The notes beneath the pieces are model-generated. The model was not told the DNA's origin. It saw only the letters and a program-made list of their open reading frames with translations, and ran no database searches. A stretch of 37,929 nucleotides of DNA, taken from positions 1 through 37,929 of the forward strand of contig DKPV01000005.1 in NCBI GenBank assembly GCA_002471375.1, read 5' to 3'. Of this stretch, positions 23,602 through 31,792 are shown piece by piece. Made by a program: the position numbers and the translations under genes. This DNA is from Flavobacteriales bacterium UBA7325. Its GTDB lineage: Bacteria > Bacteroidota > Bacteroidia > Flavobacteriales_D > Crocinitomicaceae. How positions within the stretch are numbered: position 1 is the stretch's first letter; every line of letters begins with the position of its first letter.

Positions 23602-24608
23602 AGAAATCGAATACTGTCAGCGTACATTTTAGAAAGCGTGAAATCAGGATTGTATTTAAGGGCTTTTCCAAATGATTGTAGAGCCTTAGTTTTATCGCCT
23701 TTTTTATCATAGCACATTCCTAAGTTATGATGCGCTTCTGTGTATCTCGGCTCTACATAGATTGCCTTATTGTAAAAGTACATCGCACTGTCTAAGGATC
23801 CATCATAGAATTGCTTAAAGTGTCCAAGCTGGAAATACGCCTGACTCGCATAGTAGTCTGAGGTATCTTTCACCATTTCTCTGTACATTTCTCGAGCTTC
23901 TTCTTCTTGTCCAAAATGTTGCTTCGCATAGGCTAATGAATAAAGAGCTTCTGGATTTCCAGGAAGTAATGCTGACGCAGTTTCGAAGTACTGAATACAA
24001 ATTGGATTCTTTTCTTGTTGATATATAACGCCTAACATAATATATGCTTCATGAAATTCTGGATCTTGCTGAACTGCCGTTTCGTAAGACGATTTCATTA
24101 ATTCTGTTTTACCCAATACACGATAAATAGAACCTTTCAAAATATAAGCATCTCTGTAACGTGGATCGATACGCAATGCACTGTTAATGTAGGTGAAGGC
24201 CTTATCAAAATCTTGTTGTTGACTATACGTAGAAGCTAAAGAAACAAGAATGTCCGTGTTCTTATCATCTTTTTTCAATAAGCTCTCATAGTGTCGCTGT
24301 GCTACGTAAACATCCTCTACAGAGCGCAGTGGATTATTGTTAATCACATCTGCATAAAACAATTCTACCTCAGCATTTGTACTATCTAACCGAAAGGCAG
24401 TGGCCCCATCAGAAAGAGCTTGCTTAAAGTCCCTTTTCTCCATGCCTATTCTTCCTCGGCGTACGTAAAGCTCTGCACTGTCCGGGTATTGAGAAATTAG
24501 TTTCTCCAGTGGAATCTCCTTTTCCTTCTGAGGTTCTTCAGAGTCGCCACAAGCGACAATAATAGAAAGCATCGATAGGAACAATAAGCTAAGTGCAATA
24601 AATCTCAT
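23598..24608 (-). CDS. TPR-repeat lipoprotein
   Basis: The 336-residue protein has a type II signal peptide with lipobox IVAC (Cys20), then GDSEEPQ and at least seven tandem TPRs (for example AELYVRRGRIGMEKRDFKQAL, FTYINSALRIDPRYRDAYIL, AYIMLGVIYQQEKN, EAHHNLGMCYDKKGDKTKAL). It is expected to sit in the outer or inner membrane facing the periplasm and to bind partner proteins. It is the first gene of a pair with the 196-residue membrane protein. A perfect -7 box (TAAATTTG) ends exactly 4 nt before the ATG, which predicts a leaderless transcript. The gene is divergent from the small CxxC protein across 107 nt. Confidence 0.87.
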   Translation of the reverse strand: MRFIALSLLFLSMLSIIVACGDSEEPQKEKEIPLEKLISQYPDSAELYVRRGRIGMEKRDFKQALSDGATAFRLDSTNAEVELFYADVINNNPLRSVEDVYVAQRHYESLLKKDDKNTDILVSLASTYSQQQDFDKAFTYINSALRIDPRYRDAYILKGSIYRVLGKTELMKSSYETAVQQDPEFHEAYIMLGVIYQQEKNPICIQYFETASALLPGNPEALYSLAYAKQHFGQEEEAREMYREMVKDTSDYYASQAYFQLGHFKQFYDGSLDSAMYFYNKAIYVEPRYTEAHHNLGMCYDKKGDKTKALQSFGKALKYNPDFTLSKMYADSIRFL

Positions 24609-24612
24609 ACTA

Positions 24613-24620
24613 CAAATTTA
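24613..24620 (-). promoter_or_regulatory. -7 box 4 nt from the TPR lipoprotein start (leaderless)
   Basis: On the minus strand TAAATTTG matches TAnnTTTG exactly and is followed by TAGT and then the ATG. A box centred at -7 puts transcription start at the A of the ATG. No good -33 TTG was found. Confidence 0.6.
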
Positions 24621-24703
24621 GATGAATTTTTCAAACACTGACAGCGCAATAATACATCAGGATGGCCTTTCACCCTATAGTTCAGATATCTCAATAAAAT
24701 CCT

Positions 24704-24711
24704 TACTTTTG
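24704..24711 (+). promoter_or_regulatory. -7 box 4 nt from the small CxxC protein start (leaderless)
   Basis: TACTTTTG matches TAnnTTTG exactly and is followed by TTGT and the ATG at 24716. TTC at 24681 (20-nt spacer) could be a weak -33 element. Transcription is predicted to start at or next to the start codon. Confidence 0.6.
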
Positions 24712-24715
24712 TTGT

Positions 24716-24973
24716 ATGAAAATGTGGAAAGTTATTCTATTGGTGACAGCTTTATTATTTATTGCTGATATGACATTTGCGCAAGGCTGTTCGCAATGTA
24801 AATTGATAGCTGAACAATCAACCGCTAACTTCAATGAGGTTGATGAAAGTTCTTTCGGGCACAACATCAATTATGGAATAATGTTGCTCATGATATTGCC
24901 TTACATTGTTCTATTTATTTTTTTCAGAAAAAGAATCTTTAGACTGTTTAAGTCGTTAACTGCTAAAATGTAA
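24716..24973 (+). CDS. Small exported membrane protein with CxxC
   Basis: The 85-residue protein has a signal peptide ending DMTFAQ, then GCSQCKLIAEQS (a CxxC pair at the mature N-terminus), a short loop FGHNINYGIM and one C-terminal membrane segment followed by a basic tail (RKRIFRLFKSL). I know this architecture (Gln-Gly-Cys-x-x-Cys ... G-x-N-x-G-I-x-x-L-M-x-x-P-Y) from small Bacteroidetes proteins that often sit near cytochrome oxidase and Sco genes; here no such neighbours exist. A role in thiol or copper handling at the periplasmic face is a guess. The second ATG (24722) is possible, but the first fits the promoter spacing. Confidence 0.72.
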   Translation: MKMWKVILLVTALLFIADMTFAQGCSQCKLIAEQSTANFNEVDESSFGHNINYGIMLLMILPYIVLFIFFRKRIFRLFKSLTAKM

Positions 24974-24996
24974 TCACGGTAATTTCCGTTTACATT
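24967..24996. terminator. Bidirectional hairpin spanning two convergent stop codons
   Basis: AATGTAA pairs with TTACATT, with an inner ACGG/CCGT stem. The outer arms contain the TAA of the plus gene (24971-24973) and the reversed TAA of the PorP/SprF gene (24990-24992). T runs are short on both sides. Confidence 0.6.
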
Positions 24997-26027
24997 CTTC
25001 TCTTTCTTGACTTGAACAGTGCGTGATGCTTGTTTACATAGACCATAGAAAACTCTAATGATCCTCCGCTATACGCACGGCGTAATTTTGAAATCGTGAC
25101 ATCGTAAGACAAAACGAACTTAAATCCTCCCCAATCAAGTAATAGTGATGGAATGATTGCGTCCTTTACCCTCATTTGAAGACCGAATCCAGCGTAAGCA
25201 TTCTGATTCATTCCTGTAATTTTTGTTCCATCTTCAAACCTGTATCTTACTCTCGCACCAAGTAACGTTTCATAGTGTCCTCCTTGGATGAATTGCAGAA
25301 CAGAACCGTCCATAGCGAATCTAGAACCAGGAATGTCCCCAGTAACTGAAACATGTGCAACGTACTTTCTGTTTAATCTATCGACGCTCCCATTAATGAA
25401 CTTCATTTTTGGACTATTAAGGTGATACCCTGACACTCCAAGTTTCAATTTAAAGTCACTATTACGAGCAAACGAGCTTTTCCTTCCACGATACACATAA
25501 TACAGTCCAGCTGAGGCATCCATATAAATAAAGGATGTAAGTACATTCTGTTCCCCACTGATGATAGACTCATTAAACTCTGTTCCGTCCCATTGGTTCA
25601 TAAATGAAACACCTGATAGATCCGCCTTTCGCTGACCAAACCCACCTTGTATCCCCGCAGATATTGTGCTACTCTTTCCAGCTGGTAATATACCGCTTAT
25701 GGTTAGTGATCCCATTTGGTTACCAAATTTTGAATCACCACCGATATCATTATAAAATAGAACCCCAACTCCTGCATGAGCACTGTTTCTGCGTGTTGAC
25801 TTCCATAAGTTTGCATCCGCAGCAATCGAAGTTGTGTTAAACTTTGTACCGGTATTTATCCACTGGCTTCTATGGTTAATTCCTATTCTCTCCCATCCAT
25901 CAAAAACACCTGCTGCTGCCGGGTTTATCAATAATGGTGTTTGATCAGATTGTGCAAAATGAAAATCCTGAGCGCTTACTGAATGAAGCACACATATGAC
26001 CAATGCAGCTGTTACGATTTTCTTCAT
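24990..26027 (-). CDS. PorP/SprF family T9SS outer-membrane protein
   Basis: The 345-residue barrel protein has a signal peptide ending HSVSAQ, then the family's hallmark DFHFAQSDQTPLLINPAAAGVFDGWERIGINHRSQW. The rest shows alternating beta strands, with GFGQRKADLSGVSFMNQWDG and LLDWGGFKFVLSYDV typical of PorP/SprF. These proteins sit in the outer membrane and are needed for secretion or surface attachment of specific T9SS cargo, particularly those with type B sorting domains. The gene begins 1 nt after the stop of such a cargo gene, so the two form a cargo-plus-partner operon. It ends at a hairpin shared with the convergent gene. Confidence 0.94.
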   Translation of the reverse strand: MKKIVTAALVICVLHSVSAQDFHFAQSDQTPLLINPAAAGVFDGWERIGINHRSQWINTGTKFNTTSIAADANLWKSTRRNSAHAGVGVLFYNDIGGDSKFGNQMGSLTISGILPAGKSSTISAGIQGGFGQRKADLSGVSFMNQWDGTEFNESIISGEQNVLTSFIYMDASAGLYYVYRGRKSSFARNSDFKLKLGVSGYHLNSPKMKFINGSVDRLNRKYVAHVSVTGDIPGSRFAMDGSVLQFIQGGHYETLLGARVRYRFEDGTKITGMNQNAYAGFGLQMRVKDAIIPSLLLDWGGFKFVLSYDVTISKLRRAYSGGSLEFSMVYVNKHHALFKSRKRRM

Positions 26028-26028
26028 A

Positions 26029-28557
26029 CTATCTGATGACTGTTATATTTCCTGAATGCCACTCTTTAGTACCATCAGTAAATTCTACTTCATACATATA
26101 TGGGTATACACCTGCATTAACCGGTTCGCCATTATATGTTCCATCCCATTCCAAATCAGACTCCGAAGATTCTAACATTTTGTTCCCCCATCGATCATAA
26201 ACATAGAAGGTAAATGATTCAACATCAGTACCTACGATAATCCCAAAAACCTCATTCGCATTGTCTCCGTTAGGACTGAAACCTGTTGGTACGTGAAATC
26301 CTTCGATAGAGCCTCCTGGCGGAGTTATTGGCGGGTTCACAGGCGGTGTTCCGTCTGGAACAAAAACAGCGATAATCATTTCCGGGTTTTCAATCATAAT
26401 CGAATTTGTATCAGCAAAATCACCATTCATCATGGGTCCGACCGAATATTCCCAATGATCAAACGTATAGCCAGGGAAGGCCCGAGCCGTTGTATTTGTT
26501 TGTATGCCGCCAAAGTAGCTTGAACTCCACGGGTAATTATCTACCCAAATTGAGTTAACCTTAATCTCACCTGCCCCCACTGGACTAACGTCAAACGTCA
26601 CGTCATATGGCCCTGTCAAGTCATAGCAGCTTATCAGGCCTGTTTCTAGCGCAGTACATCTTATATCTATGAAATCTCTCAAGTCCTGTACAGCTGTTTC
26701 CCAACCTGCGTATGTACCTCCCCAAGTTGAAATTTGAGCACCCATTTCTGGTTGAATTTCATTAATCATGCTATCAAGTAGCTGATTCATATAAGCACAA
26801 GAAAAATATGTGTTTACCATATCAATGTACCTTGTAATATAGTATTGTTCAACCTCCGGAACATCATTCATTAATTTCAATAAGATGTCCGTATGACCTT
26901 GGCCTCCAGGGTTCGGAAGGTTTTCCACATTACATGGGTCAGCATTCGCTGTAGGATCAGGAATTCCTGTATAATTAATATAATGACCAAAAGATGCATC
27001 CATATCCCATAAGGTATAGCGCCATTTCTTTTTATCACCCGCAGGGTTCGTTCCTCTCCACCATGCAGTATTCCAGTTTAACCAATCCTGAGAAACTATG
27101 TATGAATTAAACATGAAGTAATCACACAATGATTTCCAGTTTAACAAGCTATCTACGTAGTCATAGTTTGCTGGTATTGAAAGGTCGTTGGCTAAAATGA
27201 AAGCAACAAGACCATCCCATTCCGATTGTGCATTTGGCGCTCCGTATTCTTCCCAAGTTGCGCCCCAAGTCTTAAGGTACAATAAGTCAAACTTCCCTTG
27301 GTCAAAGTAATAATCTGTAAAATCATGATCATCTACTTTTTCTCTTAACTCATAAACACCCCAGTACTCTCCATTCAAATAAAGCACACATGGTCGCCAT
27401 GTTCGTTCATTCATTTTTAAGTCCGCTCTATCCGACAAAGTATGCACAAAAGCATCTCGAATATGGGCACCATCTTCAAACGTATAGTTATCGTTTGCTG
27501 CTGGTTTTAATATCAACCTCTGAAAGTCCGTTCGTGTTTTTTCTGGAAAAATCTGATGTTCAAGATCTCCATTGTATCCGAACTGATCACGCATGATTAA
27601 ATCAAACCCACGTTGATCGTAAACCCAAGAATCATTCCCATGCTTATTGAAGTCTCCCTCTCCTTCATCAATAAAGGTTCCGTCCTGTTCGAACAACTCA
27701 ACCGCCCCAATTTGATCACCTCCCCATTGAAAGCCATTCGCAATTAGGTCATAAATCTCATCTGAACAGATAGATACAGTTGGTATAGGATGAGTTACGT
27801 CAATGAAATATGTATTTGTTTCATTAAAGCTAGGGTCATTTACCCCCCATGCCTGTGCTCTTAGAACTGTCGTTGATGAAATTGATACTGGTCCACTATA
27901 AATAGGTGAAGCGCCATCTGGAGTTGACCCGTCTGTTGTGTAACGAATAGTCGCTCCAGCTTCTGCACATGTGATTGTCACAGATTGTGCTCCTGCATAA
28001 AAACCCGGCGCCAACGTCATCACAGGAGTTGGTGTATAAAAATCTTGTGCACCTACATTTGTTCCGTTAGGTGTTGGACTTGTGAATAATTTCCAGTCTA
28101 CCGCACCATCTGTTGATCTTCCAACGGAGTGGTCTTGTTTTGTCATGTGAATTAACTTCACTGAATCGATTACGTTCCCAATCGCATTCGAGAGCATTAT
28201 CGTTTCTCCTTTTGTTTGAGTCAATGAAAAGTTAGGGTGAAGCTCTCCTCCACTAACCGTATTTCTCTTAGAACAAAACGCCATCATGTACCCACCAGCT
28301 GGAATTGAGTTTCCTGCCGGAACAGCCCACTTTAATGGTGTTCCCGCCTTATCAGATATATAAAACCCCGAAATGTCTACAGCTGCAGCTGTTGGGTTAT
28401 GAAGTTCAATCCAGTCTTCTTTTTCTCCAAAAGCATCATTCGGCCCATTAATATTGGAACAAGAATATTCATTAATTACAATTTGAGCTGATGATAGTTG
28501 AGCAATCGTTAAAAATGCAAAGACAGATAGGACTTGCATCATTTTCTTTGTTAGCAT
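26029..28557 (-). CDS. Secreted CotH-kinase-like protein with T9SS type B sorting domain
   Basis: From ATG 28557 the protein has 842 residues. Order: signal peptide ending AQLSSAQ; lamin-tail domain (about 25-150: IVINEYSCSN, DWIELHNPTAAAVDISGFYISD); a chitobiase C-terminal-like Ig module (about 175-245: GATIRYTTDGSTPDGASPIYSG); a CotH-type kinase domain (about 255-640) with YLNGEYWGVYELREKVDDHD and the metal-site segment WRYTLWDMDASFGHY; an InlB-like beta repeat (about 655-740); and a gliding-motility-associated type B C-terminal domain (VPTGFSPNGDNANEVF, FYVYDRWGNKML, GVYPYMYEV). I moved the start 17 codons down from the longest frame, because the signal peptide then begins properly and a -7 box lies 30 nt upstream. 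CotH-family proteins phosphorylate secreted partners; the target here is unknown. Confidence 0.92.
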   Translation of the reverse strand: MLTKKMMQVLSVFAFLTIAQLSSAQIVINEYSCSNINGPNDAFGEKEDWIELHNPTAAAVDISGFYISDKAGTPLKWAVPAGNSIPAGGYMMAFCSKRNTVSGGELHPNFSLTQTKGETIMLSNAIGNVIDSVKLIHMTKQDHSVGRSTDGAVDWKLFTSPTPNGTNVGAQDFYTPTPVMTLAPGFYAGAQSVTITCAEAGATIRYTTDGSTPDGASPIYSGPVSISSTTVLRAQAWGVNDPSFNETNTYFIDVTHPIPTVSICSDEIYDLIANGFQWGGDQIGAVELFEQDGTFIDEGEGDFNKHGNDSWVYDQRGFDLIMRDQFGYNGDLEHQIFPEKTRTDFQRLILKPAANDNYTFEDGAHIRDAFVHTLSDRADLKMNERTWRPCVLYLNGEYWGVYELREKVDDHDFTDYYFDQGKFDLLYLKTWGATWEEYGAPNAQSEWDGLVAFILANDLSIPANYDYVDSLLNWKSLCDYFMFNSYIVSQDWLNWNTAWWRGTNPAGDKKKWRYTLWDMDASFGHYINYTGIPDPTANADPCNVENLPNPGGQGHTDILLKLMNDVPEVEQYYITRYIDMVNTYFSCAYMNQLLDSMINEIQPEMGAQISTWGGTYAGWETAVQDLRDFIDIRCTALETGLISCYDLTGPYDVTFDVSPVGAGEIKVNSIWVDNYPWSSSYFGGIQTNTTARAFPGYTFDHWEYSVGPMMNGDFADTNSIMIENPEMIIAVFVPDGTPPVNPPITPPGGSIEGFHVPTGFSPNGDNANEVFGIIVGTDVESFTFYVYDRWGNKMLESSESDLEWDGTYNGEPVNAGVYPYMYEVEFTDGTKEWHSGNITVIR

Positions 28558-28571
28558 AAGTTCATTTTTTG

Positions 28572-28594
28572 TTGAGATCACAATCTCAAAGGTA
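28572..28594 (-). promoter_or_regulatory. -7 box with overlapping palindrome, CotH/PorP operon
   Basis: On the minus strand TACCTTTG (28587-28594) fits TAnnTTTG exactly. It overlaps a perfect palindrome (28572-28589; TTGAGAT, 4-nt spacer, ATCTCAA) that covers the predicted transcription start. This is where a repressor site or a 5' hairpin would lie. Confidence 0.5.
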
Positions 28595-28710
28595 TAGAAG
28601 TGTCTCAATAATACGAACTATATCCCTATTTTACTATATTAGTATCGTGAAAAACAGCATTAACGTTGTAAACCCAAACACACTAATTTAAATAATAACG
28701 CTCTAAAGCT

Positions 28711-29118
28711 ATGACTAAACGATTCAAATCGATCTTTGTATTTACAGTATTAATTGCTTCAACTTTTGTGCTTCAAAGCTGCAAGAAAGTAGAAGGTCCT
28801 GGTGGCTCTTCGAGCATCGTCGGTAAAGTTCACGTGCTTGTTTATGACATTGCTGGAAACTTAATCAACGAGTACGATGCGCCAAAAGAAGATGTTTATT
28901 TAATCTACGGAGAAGAAGGCACCTACTATGATGATGACGTTGAAACATCATATGATGGTACATTTGAGTTCAACTACTTACAGCCTGGTAAATACCAACT
29001 CTTTGTATATCAAGATTGCGATACATGCCCAAGTGGTAAAGAAGCAAAGATCTTGGACCTTGAGATCTCAGGTAAGAAAGAAACTCTTGACGTAGGAACG
29101 ATTAATATCATTAACTAG
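28711..29118 (+). CDS. Lipoprotein with carboxypeptidase-regulatory-like domain
   Basis: The 135-residue product has a type II signal peptide with lipobox LQSC (Cys24), then a Gly/Ser-rich linker and one beta-sandwich: GKVHVLVYDIAGNLINEY, EDVYLIYGEEGTYYDDDVETSYDGTFEFNYLQPGKYQLFVYQDC. The DGTFEFNYLQPGKY(Q)LFVY pattern is that of carboxypeptidase-regulatory/SpaA-like domains. A CDTC pair near residue 105 could form a disulfide. The next gene starts 7 nt later and encodes a DUF2490 barrel, so the lipoprotein probably sits on the periplasmic face of the outer membrane with that partner. Its plan resembles the two lipoproteins at 15366-16132 but sequence identity is low. Confidence 0.82.
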   Translation: MTKRFKSIFVFTVLIASTFVLQSCKKVEGPGGSSSIVGKVHVLVYDIAGNLINEYDAPKEDVYLIYGEEGTYYDDDVETSYDGTFEFNYLQPGKYQLFVYQDCDTCPSGKEAKILDLEISGKKETLDVGTINIIN

Positions 29119-29125
29119 GCGAACT

Positions 29126-29788
29126 ATGAAGATGTTTATCGTTGTAGGAATCCTATTCTTAGGTTCCGGAGCGTTTGCTCAACACGAGTTCCAGACATGG
29201 TTGAAAACCGGCGTTGAAGGGGGTATCGTGAAAAAACTTGATTGGTCATTTGAACTTAATTCAAGATTCGGGTCATCTGGATTGGAAACGTTTTTTCCTC
29301 AAGCGGGTATTGAGTATAAGGTTAAGAGGTGGTTTCGCCCTTCAATTGAGTACAGATATATTCTAGACAAGGATCGTTACGGAAATTACGGAGCAGGTCA
29401 CCGAATTAACTTTAATGCCTCTTTTAAAAAACGCGTTGAACGATTAGATTTGGGTCTTCGTCTTCGTTATCAATATGCCTTTTCTCGCCTTGGTGATGCA
29501 CAGGAGTATGATTCTGATTTTGATCAAGCCATACGTACTAAACTCTCAGCGTCTTACGACATTGATAATAGTATGTTTTCCCCGCTTCTTTCTGGTGAGC
29601 TCTTCTACGATCCGAGTTACGGACCAAAAGGGCCTGGATTTAAGAAAATTCGTCTGGCGATAGGAACTAGTTTGGAACTTAAAGGGCCTCATAAAGTGTC
29701 TATTAAATACCAACTAGATAAGAAACTAAATGATTTTGGTGCAAACCTTCGACACGTACTTGGTTTAAGTTACTCATACAAGCTGTAA
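29126..29788 (+). CDS. DUF2490 family outer-membrane protein
   Basis: The 220-residue protein has a signal peptide ending GSGAFAQ, then HEFQTWLKTGVEGGIVKKLDWSFELNSRF and about eight to ten amphipathic beta strands: IEYKVKRWFRPSIEYRYIL, GAGHRINFNASFKKRV, LGLRLRYQYAF, YQLDKKLNDFGANLRHVLGLSYSYKL. That is the DUF2490 layout, thought to form a small outer-membrane barrel. The function of the family is unknown. It is co-transcribed with the lipoprotein 7 nt upstream and ends 8 nt from the convergent gldH. Confidence 0.85.
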   Translation: MKMFIVVGILFLGSGAFAQHEFQTWLKTGVEGGIVKKLDWSFELNSRFGSSGLETFFPQAGIEYKVKRWFRPSIEYRYILDKDRYGNYGAGHRINFNASFKKRVERLDLGLRLRYQYAFSRLGDAQEYDSDFDQAIRTKLSASYDIDNSMFSPLLSGELFYDPSYGPKGPGFKKIRLAIGTSLELKGPHKVSIKYQLDKKLNDFGANLRHVLGLSYSYKL

Positions 29789-29796
29789 GAAGGTTT

Positions 29797-30270
29797 TTAC
29801 TCTTCTTCTTTTGCTTCATCCATCGTAAAAGTTAGATCATGTACTTCATTAATTTTTGAAGACGTGATACCCTGCTCAACGGTAAACTTGTATTTACCTT
29901 TTAAAGGTAATTTTCGCTTCCGGAAATAAAGTCTTGTTGTGACTATCGATCCTGATTTTTCACCCACCCAAGATCCATCTTCATTAGTGATCTGTATTTC
30001 AAAAGGCTCACGAGCGGTTGTTCCATCAGGAGCTTCAGTTTTCATAAAGACCCAAAGATTACTGTATTCATAACCTGTTGAAACGCGTAAAGAGAGTGTG
30101 AAGTCGTATTCTGTGTTTATATCCTTTATATCAATCTCGTAGCTGGGCTTCACATCTTGCGCCCACTCTCTTTCATTAAAAGAGTATACCTCCTCATAAA
30201 AGGGAGCTTCACCACAAGATGACAGCGCAATTCCGGCTGCCAAAATCAAACTATTCTGAAGAAGTCTCAT
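29797..30270 (-). CDS. gldH: Gliding motility lipoprotein GldH
   Basis: GldH is a lipoprotein needed for gliding in Flavobacterium johnsoniae. The 157-residue product has lipobox LSSC (Cys19), then the family's conserved pattern FYEEVYSFNEREWAQDVKPSYEIDIKD, YDFTLSLRVSTGYEYSNLWVFM, and an acidic end. Its position after ricT is the standard Bacteroidetes arrangement. The ATG lies 20 nt inside the end of ricT, so it depends on ricT translation. Many non-gliding relatives keep gldH, so motility cannot be concluded. The following gene in other genomes, a penicillin-binding protein, is absent here. Confidence 0.93.
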   Translation of the reverse strand: MRLLQNSLILAAGIALSSCGEAPFYEEVYSFNEREWAQDVKPSYEIDIKDINTEYDFTLSLRVSTGYEYSNLWVFMKTEAPDGTTAREPFEIQITNEDGSWVGEKSGSIVTTRLYFRKRKLPLKGKYKFTVEQGITSSKINEVHDLTFTMDEAKEEE

Positions 30271-31633
30271 TCTTTTTGTTCTGATTTGGGCTATTACCTC
30301 TGTTGTTGTTGTTTTTACGACGGTTCTGTTTGTCCGCCGGCTTCTTTCCAGTGTTTTTTACATTTCCTTGCGGAGCTTTCTCTTCCTTTGATTGCGGGTT
30401 CGGTTTCTTTTTATTTCTATTTTGATTTCTTCTCGTTTTGTTTTGCTGTTGCTTATCTCCATTTTGCTCATTATTCTTTTGAGCATTAGGATTGTTTCTT
30501 TTACGATTTCTGTTGCTTCCTCCTGAGCTTTTCTTTTTCTTTTTGAAGATTTTATCAAATCGTGTCAAATCGTCCTGACCTACAACATTAGAGTAATCCG
30601 GCTCTTTAGGTGCAACAATGTCTTTAAAGTCTACTAAATCATGTGGTTTTTTACCTTCTTTGTTTAAACGTAAGATTTCTCTAACTCGGTCTGGGTGTAA
30701 GGGTGTCAAGCCTGAATTCATTTCACCTTCATAAACATACCACATCTGCTGTTTAAACACATCTGTTTTAATGTATGCTGCGGTTCCTTTATCCGTTTTT
30801 AACTTGAGGTTGCCTTTTGGGAATGCTTTAATGGCATCAAGGTACATATCAAGTTCGTAGTTTAAACAGCATTTCAATTTACCACATTGTCCTGCCAGCT
30901 TTTGTGGGTTCAGTGATAGTTGCTGGTATCGTGCTGCTGAAGTTGAAACTGATCGGAAGTCCGTCAACCATGTTGAACAACAAAGTTCACGTCCACAAGA
31001 ACCAATACCACCTAGACGGGATGCTTCTTGTCTAACACCAATCTGACGCATTTCAATTCTCACCTTGAACGTATCAGCCATGTCTTTAATCAACTGACGG
31101 AAATCTACACGTTCATCTGCTGTATAGTAAAATGTCGCTTTCGATAAATCAGCTTGATACTCAACATCAGAAATTTTCATTCCAAGCTTCAAGTTGAGTG
31201 CCAATGTTCTCGCTTGATACATTGCATCCTTTTCAAGAGATCTCGCCTTGATCCAATTATCTATTTGCTCTTGCTCAGCAATAGATATTATCTTTCTAGC
31301 CTCTACCGGCTTAAAGCCTGGAGATTTCTTTTTTACCTGAATTCGTGCGAGTTCGCCAACAACTGAAACAACACCAACGTCCTTTCCTGGACTTGCCTCT
31401 ACTACTACTACGTCACCGACGTGAAGTGTAAGGTTTTTAGTGTTTCTATAAAATCCTTTTCGGCTATTTTTAAACCGAATTTCAACTATATCGTAAGGAG
31501 TTTGTCCGTTCGCTGGCTCCATATTTCCCAACCAATCATAGACCTCCAATTTGTTACATCCGCCAGAACTACAGGTACCGTTATTTTGACATCCGCCTGG
31601 AGTTCCACCTCCACCGCAATTGCTACAGCCCAT
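30251..31633 (-). CDS. ricT: PSP1/RicT family protein
   Basis: RicT proteins bind an Fe-S cluster with partner proteins and act in RNA maturation/regulation in Bacillus; the Bacteroidetes role is unclear. From ATG 31633 the protein has 460 residues: a Cys-rich start (MGCSNCGGGG, CxNNGTC, GGCNK), then the PSP1 domain with Cys213, Cys218-Cys219 (GSCGRELCCSTWL) and Cys250, Cys255-Cys256 (QCGKLKCCLNYE). The tail after about residue 365 is low-complexity, rich in Lys/Asn/Arg/Gln and likely disordered, possibly RNA-binding. The longer frame with start at 31663 adds ten residues that are not conserved, so the Cys-rich start is preferred. The gene is followed by gldH with a 20-nt overlap. Confidence 0.92.
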   Translation of the reverse strand: MGCSNCGGGGTPGGCQNNGTCSSGGCNKLEVYDWLGNMEPANGQTPYDIVEIRFKNSRKGFYRNTKNLTLHVGDVVVVEASPGKDVGVVSVVGELARIQVKKKSPGFKPVEARKIISIAEQEQIDNWIKARSLEKDAMYQARTLALNLKLGMKISDVEYQADLSKATFYYTADERVDFRQLIKDMADTFKVRIEMRQIGVRQEASRLGGIGSCGRELCCSTWLTDFRSVSTSAARYQQLSLNPQKLAGQCGKLKCCLNYELDMYLDAIKAFPKGNLKLKTDKGTAAYIKTDVFKQQMWYVYEGEMNSGLTPLHPDRVREILRLNKEGKKPHDLVDFKDIVAPKEPDYSNVVGQDDLTRFDKIFKKKKKSSGGSNRNRKRNNPNAQKNNEQNGDKQQQNKTRRNQNRNKKKPNPQSKEEKAPQGNVKNTGKKPADKQNRRKNNNNRGNSPNQNKKNETSSE

Positions 31634-31757
31634 ATTTCTATCTTTTAAGGTAAATGTACTCATAAAATTTGAGCTACTTTTTACCCGTCTTAGAAGATTT
31701 TAAGATTCAATTGTGAACGAAGGGTTGGCAGAATTTACGGTGATGCCAATTTTTATC

Positions 31758-31765
31758 TAATTTTG
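31758..31765 (+). promoter_or_regulatory. -7 box for the glycosyltransferase gene
   Basis: TAATTTTG is an exact TAnnTTTG match with about 24 nt from predicted transcription start to the ATG at 31793. A TTG at 31763 inside it is in frame but unsuitable as a start codon. Confidence 0.55.
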
Positions 31766-31792
31766 ACAAACGCTCAATTTAAAAGACAGAAC

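Noticed and set aside
28558..28608. Seventeen extra N-terminal residues of the CotH protein
   Set aside because: They precede the signal peptide and the predicted transcription start (near 28583) lies inside them.
31763..31792. TTG start adding ten residues to the glycosyltransferase
   Set aside because: It lies within the TAATTTTG promoter box; homologues start at MKISGFTMVRN.
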